Source: Candidatus Parabacteroides intestinigallinarum (GTDB taxonomy: Bacteria; Bacteroidota; Bacteroidia; Bacteroidales; Tannerellaceae). Taken from it: a stretch of 51,000 nucleotides of DNA. This document shows positions 44,223-51,000 of this stretch, in pieces (position 1 is the first letter of the stretch; each line of letters starts with the position of its first letter). The stretch covers positions 1 through 51,000 of the forward strand of contig DXEN01000015.1 of the NCBI GenBank assembly GCA_019114945.1. The letters are read 5' to 3'. The notes beneath the pieces are model-generated. The model was given only the letters and a program-made list of their open reading frames with translations, was not told the DNA's origin and did no database searches. A program made the position numbers and the translations under genes.

Positions 44223-45980
44223 ATGGCTACGAAAGGAATTGTAAAAGGAATCGTATCCAACTTGGTAACCGTCGAGGTGGATGGCCCGGTTTCTCAGAAT
44301 GAGATCTGTTACATTTCCGTCGGAGGTGTCAAGCTGATGTCGGAGGTGATCAAGGTTATAGGTAAGAACGCCTTTGTGCAAGTGTTCGAGAGCACGCGCG
44401 GCATGCGTGTGGGCGATGAGGCCGAGTTTCAGGGACACATGTTGGAGGTGACGCTGGGCCCGGGCATGCTCTCGCGCGATTACGACGGCTTGCAGAACGA
44501 CCTGGACAAGATGGAGGGCGTGTTCCTCCGTCGGGGGCAATATACGTTCGCGTTGGATAACGACAAGAAATGGAGCTTCAAGCCCATCGCGAAAGCGGGC
44601 GATACGGTGGGCGCCGGCGATTGGATCGGCGAGGTCGACGAGAACAACCAACCGCACAAAATCATGGTGCCCTTTGCTTTCAAGGGCTCGTACACCGTGA
44701 AATCCGTGGCGGAGGCGGGCTCGTACACCATCAACGATACGATGGCCGTGCTGACCGACGAGAACGGGGCGGACGTGAAGGTGACGATGGTTCAGAAATG
44801 GCCGGTGAAGAAGGCGATTACCTGCTATAAGGAGAAACCGCGCCCCTATAAGTTGCTGGAGACAGGCGTGCGTACGATCGATACGGTGAACCCGATCGTC
44901 GAGGGGGGAACGGGATTTATCCCCGGCCCGTTCGGTACGGGCAAGACGGTGCTTCAGCACGCGATATCAAAGCAGGCGGAGGCGGACATCGTGGTTATCG
45001 CCGCTTGTGGCGAGCGTGCGAACGAGGTGGTGGAGATTTTCACCGAGTTCCCCGAGCTGGTCGACCCGCATACGGGGCGTAAGTTGATGGAGCGCACGAT
45101 CATTATCGCCAATACCTCGAACATGCCCGTGGCCGCCCGCGAGGCGTCCGTCTATACGGCGATGACCATCGCGGAGTATTATCGCGGCATGGGCCTGAAG
45201 GTGTTGCTGATGGCCGACTCCACTTCCCGCTGGGCGCAGGCCTTGCGCGAGATGTCGAACCGCTTGGAGGAGTTGCCGGGGCCGGACGCGTTCCCGATGG
45301 ACTTGTCGGCGATTGTGGCGAACTTCTACGCCCGTGCGGGTTTCGTGCATCTGAACAACGGCGCCACGGGTTCTGTGACGTTTATCGGCACGGTGTCGCC
45401 GGCCGGTGGTAACTTGAAGGAGCCGGTGACCGAGAACACGAAGAAGGTGGCCCGTTGCTTCTACGCCTTGGAGCAGGAGCGTGCCGACCGGAAGCGCTAT
45501 CCGGCGGTGAACCCGATCGATAGTTACTCGAAATATCTGGAGTATCCCGAGTTCCAGGAATACATCGCCAAGCATATCTCGCCGGACTGGATCGGCAAGG
45601 TGAACGAGATCAAGACGCGTATGTTGCGCGGAAAGGAGATCTCGGAGCAAATCAATATCCTGGGCGACGATGGCGTGCCCGTGGATTATCACGTGACGTT
45701 CTGGAAATCGGAGCTGATCGACTTCGTGATCTTGCAGCAAGACGCGTTCGACCCGATCGATGCCGTGACGCCGCTCGCGCGCCAGGAGTTCATGCTGAAC
45801 AAGGTCGTGGACGTGTGCCGCTCGGAGTTTAAGTTCGACAATTTCCTGGACGTGATGGACTATTTCAAGAAGATGATCAACATCTTCAAGCAGATGAACT
45901 ACTCCGAGTACGAGAGCGACCAGTTCAAGAAGTTCAACGTGGACTTGGAAAACCTTTTAGCGGAGCGAATCGATAAATAA
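44223..45980 (+). CDS. atpA: V/A-type ATP synthase subunit A (catalytic)
   Basis: The catalytic subunit hydrolyses or synthesises ATP. The 585-residue protein has the P-loop GPFGTGKTVLQHAI near residue 240, the Walker B region (VLLMADSTSRWAQALREMSNRLEELPGPDAFPMDL), the non-homologous region typical of V-type A subunits (about 110-190) and GCGERANEVVEIFTEFPEL with the catalytic Glu/Arg (ACGERANEV). The start is 2 bp after the DUF2764 gene. Length is normal for the family. Confidence 0.97.
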   Translation: MATKGIVKGIVSNLVTVEVDGPVSQNEICYISVGGVKLMSEVIKVIGKNAFVQVFESTRGMRVGDEAEFQGHMLEVTLGPGMLSRDYDGLQNDLDKMEGVFLRRGQYTFALDNDKKWSFKPIAKAGDTVGAGDWIGEVDENNQPHKIMVPFAFKGSYTVKSVAEAGSYTINDTMAVLTDENGADVKVTMVQKWPVKKAITCYKEKPRPYKLLETGVRTIDTVNPIVEGGTGFIPGPFGTGKTVLQHAISKQAEADIVVIAACGERANEVVEIFTEFPELVDPHTGRKLMERTIIIANTSNMPVAAREASVYTAMTIAEYYRGMGLKVLLMADSTSRWAQALREMSNRLEELPGPDAFPMDLSAIVANFYARAGFVHLNNGATGSVTFIGTVSPAGGNLKEPVTENTKKVARCFYALEQERADRKRYPAVNPIDSYSKYLEYPEFQEYIAKHISPDWIGKVNEIKTRMLRGKEISEQINILGDDGVPVDYHVTFWKSELIDFVILQQDAFDPIDAVTPLARQEFMLNKVVDVCRSEFKFDNFLDVMDYFKKMINIFKQMNYSEYESDQFKKFNVDLENLLAERIDK

Positions 45981-45987
45981 TAGTATT

Positions 45988-47307
45988 ATGGCAACAAAAG
46001 CATTTCAGAAAATATATACGAAGATTACCCAGATCACGAAAGCCACTTGCTCGCTGAAAGCGACGGGGGTCGGGTATGACGAGCTGGCCTCCGTGGATGG
46101 AAAGCTGGCGCAGGTAGTGAAAATCATCGGCGATGAGGTGACGTTGCAGGTATTCTCCGGTACGGAGGGAATCCGGACGAACGCCGAGGTGGTATTCATG
46201 GGCAAGGCTCCCTCGTTGAAGGTGAGCGACCAGTTGGCGGGGCGTTTCTTCAACGCCTATGGCGAGCCGATCGACGGTGGCCCCGTGCCCGAAGGGCGCG
46301 AGGTGGAGATCGGAGGCCCGTCGGTGAACCCCGTGCGCCGCAAGCAGCCCTCGGAGCTGATCGCCACGGGTATCGCGGGCATCGACTTGAACAATACCTT
46401 GGTGACGGGGCAGAAAATCCCCTTCTTCGCCGACCCCGACCAGCCGTTCAACCAGGTGATGGCGATGGTGGCCCTGCGGGCCCAGTCGGACAAGATTATC
46501 CTGGGCGGCATGGGTATGACGAACGACGACTATTTGTTCTTCAAGAACACCTTTAGCGAGGCCGGCGCGTTGGATCGCATCGTCAGCTTCATCAATACTA
46601 CGGAGGATCCGTCCGTGGAGCGCATCCTGATACCGGACATGGCGCTCACCGCCGCCGAGTATTTCGCCGTGGAGAAGAACGAGAAGGTCTTGGTGTTGCT
46701 TACGGACATGACCAACTACGCCGACGCCCTGGCCATCGTGTCGAATCGTATGGATCAGATCCCCTCGAAGGATTCCATGCCTGGCTCGTTGTACTCGGAC
46801 TTGGCGAAGATTTACGAGAAAGCCGTGCAGTTCCCGGCCGGAGGCTCTATCACGATTATCGCCGTGACAACGCTATCGGGCGGCGACATCACGCACGCCG
46901 TGCCCGACAACACGGGCTACATTACCGAGGGGCAGTTGTACCTGCGCCGCGATAGCGACGTGGGAAAGGTCATCGTCGATCCGTTCCGGAGCTTGTCGCG
47001 CTTGAAACAACTCGTGACCGGCAAGAAGACGCGCGAGGATCATCCGCAGGTGATGAACGCCGCCGTCCGCCTGTACGCCGATGCCGCCAACGCGAAGACG
47101 AAGATGGAGAACGGCTTCGACCTGACGGATTACGACAACCGTACGCTGGCGTTCGCCAAGGATTATTCCTCGAAGTTGCTGGCTATCGACGTCAACTTGG
47201 ATACGACCGAGATGCTCGACGTGGCGTGGGATCTTTTCGCCCGCTATTTCAGCCCGGCGGAGGTGAACATTAAGCAGGCGTTAGTGGATAAGTATTGGAA
47301 AAAATGA
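45988..47307 (+). CDS. atpB: V/A-type ATP synthase subunit B
   Basis: Subunit B forms the non-catalytic nucleotide-site partner of A in the hexameric head. The 439-residue protein has the B-type signatures (GRFFNAYGEPIDGGP, PSELIATGIAGIDLNNTLVTGQKIPFFADP) and no canonical P-loop, as usual. The conserved YTDMTNYADAL-type stretch is present as LLTDMTNYADALAIVS. It begins 7 bp after subunit A. The gap to subunit D holds an AT-rich repeat. Confidence 0.96.
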   Translation: MATKAFQKIYTKITQITKATCSLKATGVGYDELASVDGKLAQVVKIIGDEVTLQVFSGTEGIRTNAEVVFMGKAPSLKVSDQLAGRFFNAYGEPIDGGPVPEGREVEIGGPSVNPVRRKQPSELIATGIAGIDLNNTLVTGQKIPFFADPDQPFNQVMAMVALRAQSDKIILGGMGMTNDDYLFFKNTFSEAGALDRIVSFINTTEDPSVERILIPDMALTAAEYFAVEKNEKVLVLLTDMTNYADALAIVSNRMDQIPSKDSMPGSLYSDLAKIYEKAVQFPAGGSITIIAVTTLSGGDITHAVPDNTGYITEGQLYLRRDSDVGKVIVDPFRSLSRLKQLVTGKKTREDHPQVMNAAVRLYADAANAKTKMENGFDLTDYDNRTLAFAKDYSSKLLAIDVNLDTTEMLDVAWDLFARYFSPAEVNIKQALVDKYWKK

Positions 47308-47317
47308 GCGACGAGAT

Positions 47318-47356
47318 ATGAATTTAAAATTTCAGATTTAAAATTTTAAATTTAAA
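47318..47356. repeat. AT-rich TTTAAAATTTCAG-type repeat between atpB and atpD
   Basis: Reiterated AATTTAAAATTTCAGATTT occupies the 52-bp junction inside the operon. It is the same element type as at 1495-1527 and 34996-35157. Confidence 0.7.
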
Positions 47357-47359
47357 GAG

Positions 47360-47983
47360 ATGGCGATAAAGTTTCAATATAATAAGACCTCGCTCCAGCA
47401 ATTGGAGAAGCAGCTGAGGATACGCGAGCGTTCCTTGCCGACGATTAAGAGCAAGGAGAGCGCGTTGCGTATCGAGGTGAAGCGCACCAAGGACGAGGCG
47501 CGGCAATTGGAACTTCAGCTGGAACAGGAGATACAGGGCTACGATCGCATGATGGCCCTGTGGAACGAGTTCGATCCGGCCTTGATCACGGTGAGGGACG
47601 TGACCCTCTCGACAAGGAAGATAGCCGGCGTGGTCGTTCCTGTCCTCGACGAGATCAAGTTCGAGATCGGGCATTATAGCCTCTTCAACGCGCCCGCTTG
47701 GTACACAGACGGCATCGAGCTGCTGAAGAAGCTGGCCCGTATTGGCATAGAGGCGGAGTTCTCGGGGATGAAGCTGGAGTTATTGGAGCACGCCCGGAAG
47801 AAGACCACGCAAAAGGTGAACCTTTTCGAGAAGGTGCAGATTCCGGGATACAAGGATGCGATCCGTAAGGTGAAACGGTTTATGGAAGACGAGGAGAGCC
47901 TTTCTAAATCGTCCCAGAAGATCATGAGAGCCAATCAGGAGAAGCGTAAGGCGAAACAAGAGATAGAGGAGGCCGCGGTATGA
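47360..47983 (+). CDS. atpD: V/A-type ATP synthase subunit D
   Basis: Subunit D is the central rotor shaft. The 207-residue protein shows the typical long N- and C-terminal helices (LQQLEKQLRIRERSLPTIKSKESALRIEVKR; SKSSQKIMRANQEKRKAKQEIEEAAV) with a short middle domain, forming an antiparallel coiled coil. No subunit F gene follows, although D usually pairs with F. It overlaps the subunit I start by four bases (ATGA). Confidence 0.93.
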   Translation: MAIKFQYNKTSLQQLEKQLRIRERSLPTIKSKESALRIEVKRTKDEARQLELQLEQEIQGYDRMMALWNEFDPALITVRDVTLSTRKIAGVVVPVLDEIKFEIGHYSLFNAPAWYTDGIELLKKLARIGIEAEFSGMKLELLEHARKKTTQKVNLFEKVQIPGYKDAIRKVKRFMEDEESLSKSSQKIMRANQEKRKAKQEIEEAAV

Positions 47984-49800
47984 TAGTAAAGATGAGTAAA
48001 TATGCCTTTCTGGTCTACCACAAGGAATACGACCGGTTTTTGGATACGTTGTGCGACTTGGGTGTCGTCCATATCCAGGAGATCAATTCCATCGCTGACA
48101 ACGAGAGGCTGCAAGGCCTTTTGGCTGAGCGTAAGCGGGTGAGCGCGCTGACGCGTTGCCTGAAGGGATTACAGGCTGGCGATAAAGGGGCGTTGTTGGC
48201 TCCCGCGCGTCATCTCTCGAAAGAGGAGGGCTTGGCGCTGGTGGGGGAGATCGAGGCCTTGCGGGAAAAAAGGGCCCGCCTGGAACTCGCCCGACAATCC
48301 GTCGAGAAGGATATCGCCTACTTGGAACTGTGGGGCGATTTCAGCTACCGGGATATCGACCGCTTGCGCGAGGCGGGCTACGAGGTCAATTTCTTCACCT
48401 GCCCGACCGCTCGCTACGAGCCGGAATGGGGCACGCTCTATAACGCTTTCTTGGTAAACAACTTCCAGTCCGTCACCTATTTCGTGACCGTCACGAAGAA
48501 AGGAACGGCTATCGATATCGACGCCGAGCGGCCCAAGATGCCGGCCCGCGACTTGGCGGAGTCGCGCGTGGAGTTGGAGCGGTGCGAGCGTGAGATCCGG
48601 GAGGTGGACGAGGAGTCGCGGCGGCGTGCTTCGGCGGATTACAATACCTTGCTCCGGTTTGACAAGGACTTGCAGGACGAGTTCAACCGCTTGAACGCCG
48701 TTGCGCAGACCGACCGCAAAGCCGACGATAAGCTGATGCTCCTGGAAGGCTGGATCCCGACGGAGGACGCTCCCGCGCTGGAGCGGGCGTTGGAGGGAAA
48801 GGATTATTTCTTCATGCGCCAGGAGATCGAGGAGGGCGACAACGTCCCCATCAAGTTGCGCAACAACGCTTTTAGCCGTCTGTATGAGCCCATCACGAAG
48901 ATGTTCTCGTTGCCCAACTACACGGAGCTCGACCCGACCCCCTTGTTCGCCCCTTTCTTCATGCTCTTCTTCGGGCTTTGCTTTGGCGATGGCGGATATG
49001 GATTGTTGGTCGTTCTGGCGTGCGCGCTGATGAAACGGAAGGTCGACGCGGAGTATCGCCCGTATTTGTCGTTGTTCCAGTACCTGGGCTTGGCGGCGAT
49101 CATCGTGGGCACGTGCACGGGCTCGTTCTTCGGCATCGCGCTGGTGGATGTGCCGGCTTTCGCCGCGGTGAAGGATTATTTCGTGTCCAGCGACAACCTG
49201 ATGACCTTCTCCATCGTGATTGGCTTGGTGCAGATTATCTTCGGTAAATGCGTGGCCGCCTACAAGACGAAGCTGCAAAAAGGCTTTAAATACAGCGTGG
49301 CGCCTTTCGCCTGGGTGTTTGTCATCGTGGCGCTGGTGGTGGCGCTGGGCTTGCCCGCCTTGAATATGCGGCTTCCGGAGAGTGTCACGACGGTTTGCTT
49401 CGGCATCGCGGCGGTCGGCTTGGTGGTCGCTTACCTTTACAACTCGCCGGGCAAGAATGTATTCCTGAATTTCGGCACGGGGTTGTGGAACACCTATAAC
49501 ATGGCTTCCGGCCTGCTGGGCGACACGCTCTCGTACATCCGCCTGTTTGCCATCGGATTGACCGGCTCCATCCTGGGAGGCGTGTTCAACACGTTGGCCA
49601 TCAGCATGACCGAGGGCATGAATATCGTGTTGCGATTGATTTGCATGGCGATAATCCTATTGCTCGGCCACGCGATCAACTTCGGGCTTTGTACCATCAG
49701 CTCGCTGGTGCACCCGTTGCGTCTGATTTTCGTGGAGTATTATAAGAACGCGGAGTTCGAGGGTGGCGGCAAGGCTTATACCCCGTTCAAGAAAGCGTGA
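47980..49800 (+). CDS. atpI: V/A-type ATP synthase subunit I
   Basis: Subunit I (the bacterial a-subunit equivalent) provides the stator half-channels for ions. The 606-residue protein has a large cytoplasmic N-terminal half with coiled-coil segments (about 1-310) and a C-terminal membrane domain with seven or eight helices (from PTPLFAPFFMLFFGLCFGDGGYGLLVVLA on). The conserved Arg-containing helix near the end is present (SYIRLFAIGLTGSILGGVFNTLA), the RL-FA Arg being the essential stator arginine. Confidence 0.95.
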   Translation: MIVKMSKYAFLVYHKEYDRFLDTLCDLGVVHIQEINSIADNERLQGLLAERKRVSALTRCLKGLQAGDKGALLAPARHLSKEEGLALVGEIEALREKRARLELARQSVEKDIAYLELWGDFSYRDIDRLREAGYEVNFFTCPTARYEPEWGTLYNAFLVNNFQSVTYFVTVTKKGTAIDIDAERPKMPARDLAESRVELERCEREIREVDEESRRRASADYNTLLRFDKDLQDEFNRLNAVAQTDRKADDKLMLLEGWIPTEDAPALERALEGKDYFFMRQEIEEGDNVPIKLRNNAFSRLYEPITKMFSLPNYTELDPTPLFAPFFMLFFGLCFGDGGYGLLVVLACALMKRKVDAEYRPYLSLFQYLGLAAIIVGTCTGSFFGIALVDVPAFAAVKDYFVSSDNLMTFSIVIGLVQIIFGKCVAAYKTKLQKGFKYSVAPFAWVFVIVALVVALGLPALNMRLPESVTTVCFGIAAVGLVVAYLYNSPGKNVFLNFGTGLWNTYNMASGLLGDTLSYIRLFAIGLTGSILGGVFNTLAISMTEGMNIVLRLICMAIILLLGHAINFGLCTISSLVHPLRLIFVEYYKNAEFEGGGKAYTPFKKA

Positions 49801-49844
49801 TGGAAAAAGATTTCTGAGAGAATAAAAAAACAATTAAAGAATAA

Positions 49845-50321
<477 letters not shown>

Positions 50322-50363
50322 CGCTCCCGGTCGTGTAATCACGTTTATGGCATAGCGAGATAG

Positions 50364-50400
50364 AGAAGGCGTGTCGGATGCTTATTCCGGCGCGCCTTCT
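50364..50400 (+). terminator. Terminator of the V/A-ATPase operon
   Basis: AGAAGGCGTGTCGG and CCGGCGCGCCTTCT form a 14-bp stem with two U-G wobbles and a 9-nt loop, 42 nt after the subunit K stop codon. No long U-tract follows, so it may act in both directions. Confidence 0.75.
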
Positions 50401-50418
50401 TACGCTATAATTATGTGA

Positions 50419-50506
50419 ACCTATGTGAAAGGCGTGGAGAACATAGGTGCGTTGGCCAAGACACATACGTGCGTGGACGATTTAACATACGTGCGTTTAT
50501 GAATGA
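50419..50506. repeat. 22-bp tandem units beside the tracrRNA gene
   Basis: ACATAGGTGCGT (50441), ACATACGTGCGT (50463) and ACATACGTGCGT (50485) recur at exactly 22-bp steps, with a looser unit beginning near 50419. The core is a purine/pyrimidine-symmetric pseudo-palindrome around ACGT. The array lies between the ATPase terminator and the tracrRNA terminator. Confidence 0.75.
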
Positions 50507-50588
50507 AAAAAGCCACCGTTAAAGGACGATGGCTTAGGACCTCATGTTTTCACAACGGAATACTCCTTATTGTGATTTGCTTCATTTT
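50506..50588 (-). ncRNA. Candidate type II-C tracrRNA
   Basis: Read on the minus strand the segment begins with GAAGCAAATCACAATAAGG, the expected anti-repeat against Bacteroidetes II-C repeats that start with TTGTGATTTGC, then a nexus-like hairpin with CACAA/TTGTG and GGA/TCC (through TATTCCGTTGTGAAAACATG) and ends in a terminator: GCCATCGT / ACGGTGGC, loop 6 nt, followed by six T. This order of anti-repeat, nexus and terminator, beside cas9, is diagnostic. It is divergent from cas9 with a shared 100-bp control region. No CRISPR array is in the window. Confidence 0.87.
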
Positions 50589-50592
50589 ACCG

Positions 50593-50623
50593 CAAATATA
50601 TAAATTTTTTATAGATTCTCAAT
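50593..50623 (-). promoter_or_regulatory. Promoter of the tracrRNA gene
   Basis: On the minus strand ATTG (50623-50620), then after 19 nt TATATTTG (50600-50593), close to the Bacteroidetes consensus. The start point would be near 50586, just before the anti-repeat. Confidence 0.75.
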
Positions 50624-50653
50624 GGAAAAGCGGTGGGAATAAAAGTATTTTTA

Positions 50654-50661
50654 TATATTTG
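50654..50661 (+). promoter_or_regulatory. -7 box of the cas9 promoter
   Basis: TATATTTG is an exact TAnnTTTG match 23 nt before the cas9 ATG. The TTTG at -33 is not evident. The tracrRNA and cas9 promoters are back to back. Confidence 0.55.
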
Positions 50662-50684
50662 GTTTTTTAAGAATATCATTTGCC

Positions 50685-51000
50685 ATGAAAATAGTATTAG
50701 GACTAGATTTAGGTACAAATAGCGTAGGATGGGCTATCGTTAATCAAGATGAAAAAGGAAATTTAGTAGGTATCCATCAAATAGGTAGTCGTATCATTCC
50801 TATGGATGCGGCGGTTTTAGGTGATTTTGATAAAGGCAATTCGATATCGCAAACCGCTAACCGGACAAAAAGCCGTAGCGTCCGTCGGTTGTATGAACGG
50901 GGTAAACTGCGTCGTGAGAGATTGCATCGGGTATTGGCTTTGTTAAACTTTTTGCCGTTACATTATTCCAGACAATTAGACCGTTACGGTAAATTCATTG
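50685..51000 (+). CDS. cas9: Cas9 (type II-C), N-terminal fragment, truncated by window end
   Basis: The frame from the ATG at 50685 runs to the window end, 105 codons plus one base. It shows the RuvC-I motif IVLGLDLGTNSVGWAIV with the catalytic Asp at residue 8, and the Arg-rich bridge helix (about residues 60-85, RTKSRSVRRLYERGKLRRERLHRVL), then LALLNFLPLHYS. The residues GSRIIPMDAAVLGDFDKGNSIS between them fit Bacteroidetes II-C proteins. Base composition is AT-richer than the ATPase genes, suggesting a separate history. Downstream cas1, cas2 and the array, expected beyond the window, cannot be seen. Confidence 0.93.
   Translation, partial: MKIVLGLDLGTNSVGWAIVNQDEKGNLVGIHQIGSRIIPMDAAVLGDFDKGNSISQTANRTKSRSVRRLYERGKLRRERLHRVLALLNFLPLHYSRQLDRYGKFI

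Overview
The window reads as a chromosomal segment of a gut-type Bacteroidales bacterium, most likely Tannerellaceae/Parabacteroides-like (the genus is inference). Evidence: Bacteroidetes-type promoters (TTTG, about 19-21 nt, TAnnTTTG), TonB-dependent receptors of Bacteroidetes type, a CHU_C (gliding-motility-type) C-terminal domain, a DUF6261-like protein, and a V/A-type ATPase operon with DUF2764 in the subunit C position. Most genes are fairly GC-rich. The last ~400 bp, with the start of a type II-C cas9, is visibly AT-richer.

Layout. (1) 1-588: C-terminal part of an Rpn/PD-(D/E)XK transposase-nuclease. (2) 719-7513, minus strand: a complete trpBEGDCFA operon. It is preceded by a consensus promoter, a 20-residue leader peptide with three consecutive Trp codons, and a strong terminator hairpin: a ribosome-mediated attenuator. 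(3) 7739-10108: a NikR-like regulator that lacks the canonical nickel-binding histidines, followed by a TonB-dependent receptor. (4) 10187-11705: a DUF2148 ferredoxin-like protein and an unrecognised 322-aa partner. (5) Minus strand: an NhaC-type antiporter and mfd, separated by a 41-bp tandem repeat array. (6) 17007-20629: an outer-membrane beta-barrel receptor and an unknown exported protein. (7) Minus strand: a LemA and TPM-domain pair. (8) Plus strand: RlpA-like protein, D-lactate dehydrogenase, patatin-like phospholipase. (9) Minus strand: thiD-thiE-like-thiE-thiC behind a TPP riboswitch. (10) Plus strand: xylose operon xylB-xylA-xylE. (11) 33.9-36.5 kb: a 40-bp repeat array, a DUF6261-like protein, two paralogous small Nif11-like double-glycine precursor peptides with a broken third copy between them, and cysQ. 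(12) An envelope cluster: PorT-like barrel and LysM/periplasmic-binding protein on the minus strand, CHU_C-tailed protein and MltD-like transglycosylase on the plus strand. (13) An orphan HigA-like regulator and a GNAT. (14) V/A-ATPase operon E-DUF2764-A-B-D-I-K. (15) A divergent tracrRNA gene and the first 105 codons of cas9.

The most interesting signals are: the Trp-codon leader attenuator; the two Nif11-like precursors with very short cores; the tracrRNA/cas9 divergent unit; the metal-site-less NikR next to a receptor; and a set of intergenic arrays in which short dyad-symmetric elements recur every 22-23 bp (trpG/trpD, upstream of mfd, upstream of the GNAT, beside the tracrRNA) or every 40-41 bp (nhaC/mfd, upstream of the DUF6261-like gene). 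Their sequences differ from locus to locus, but the architecture is the same.
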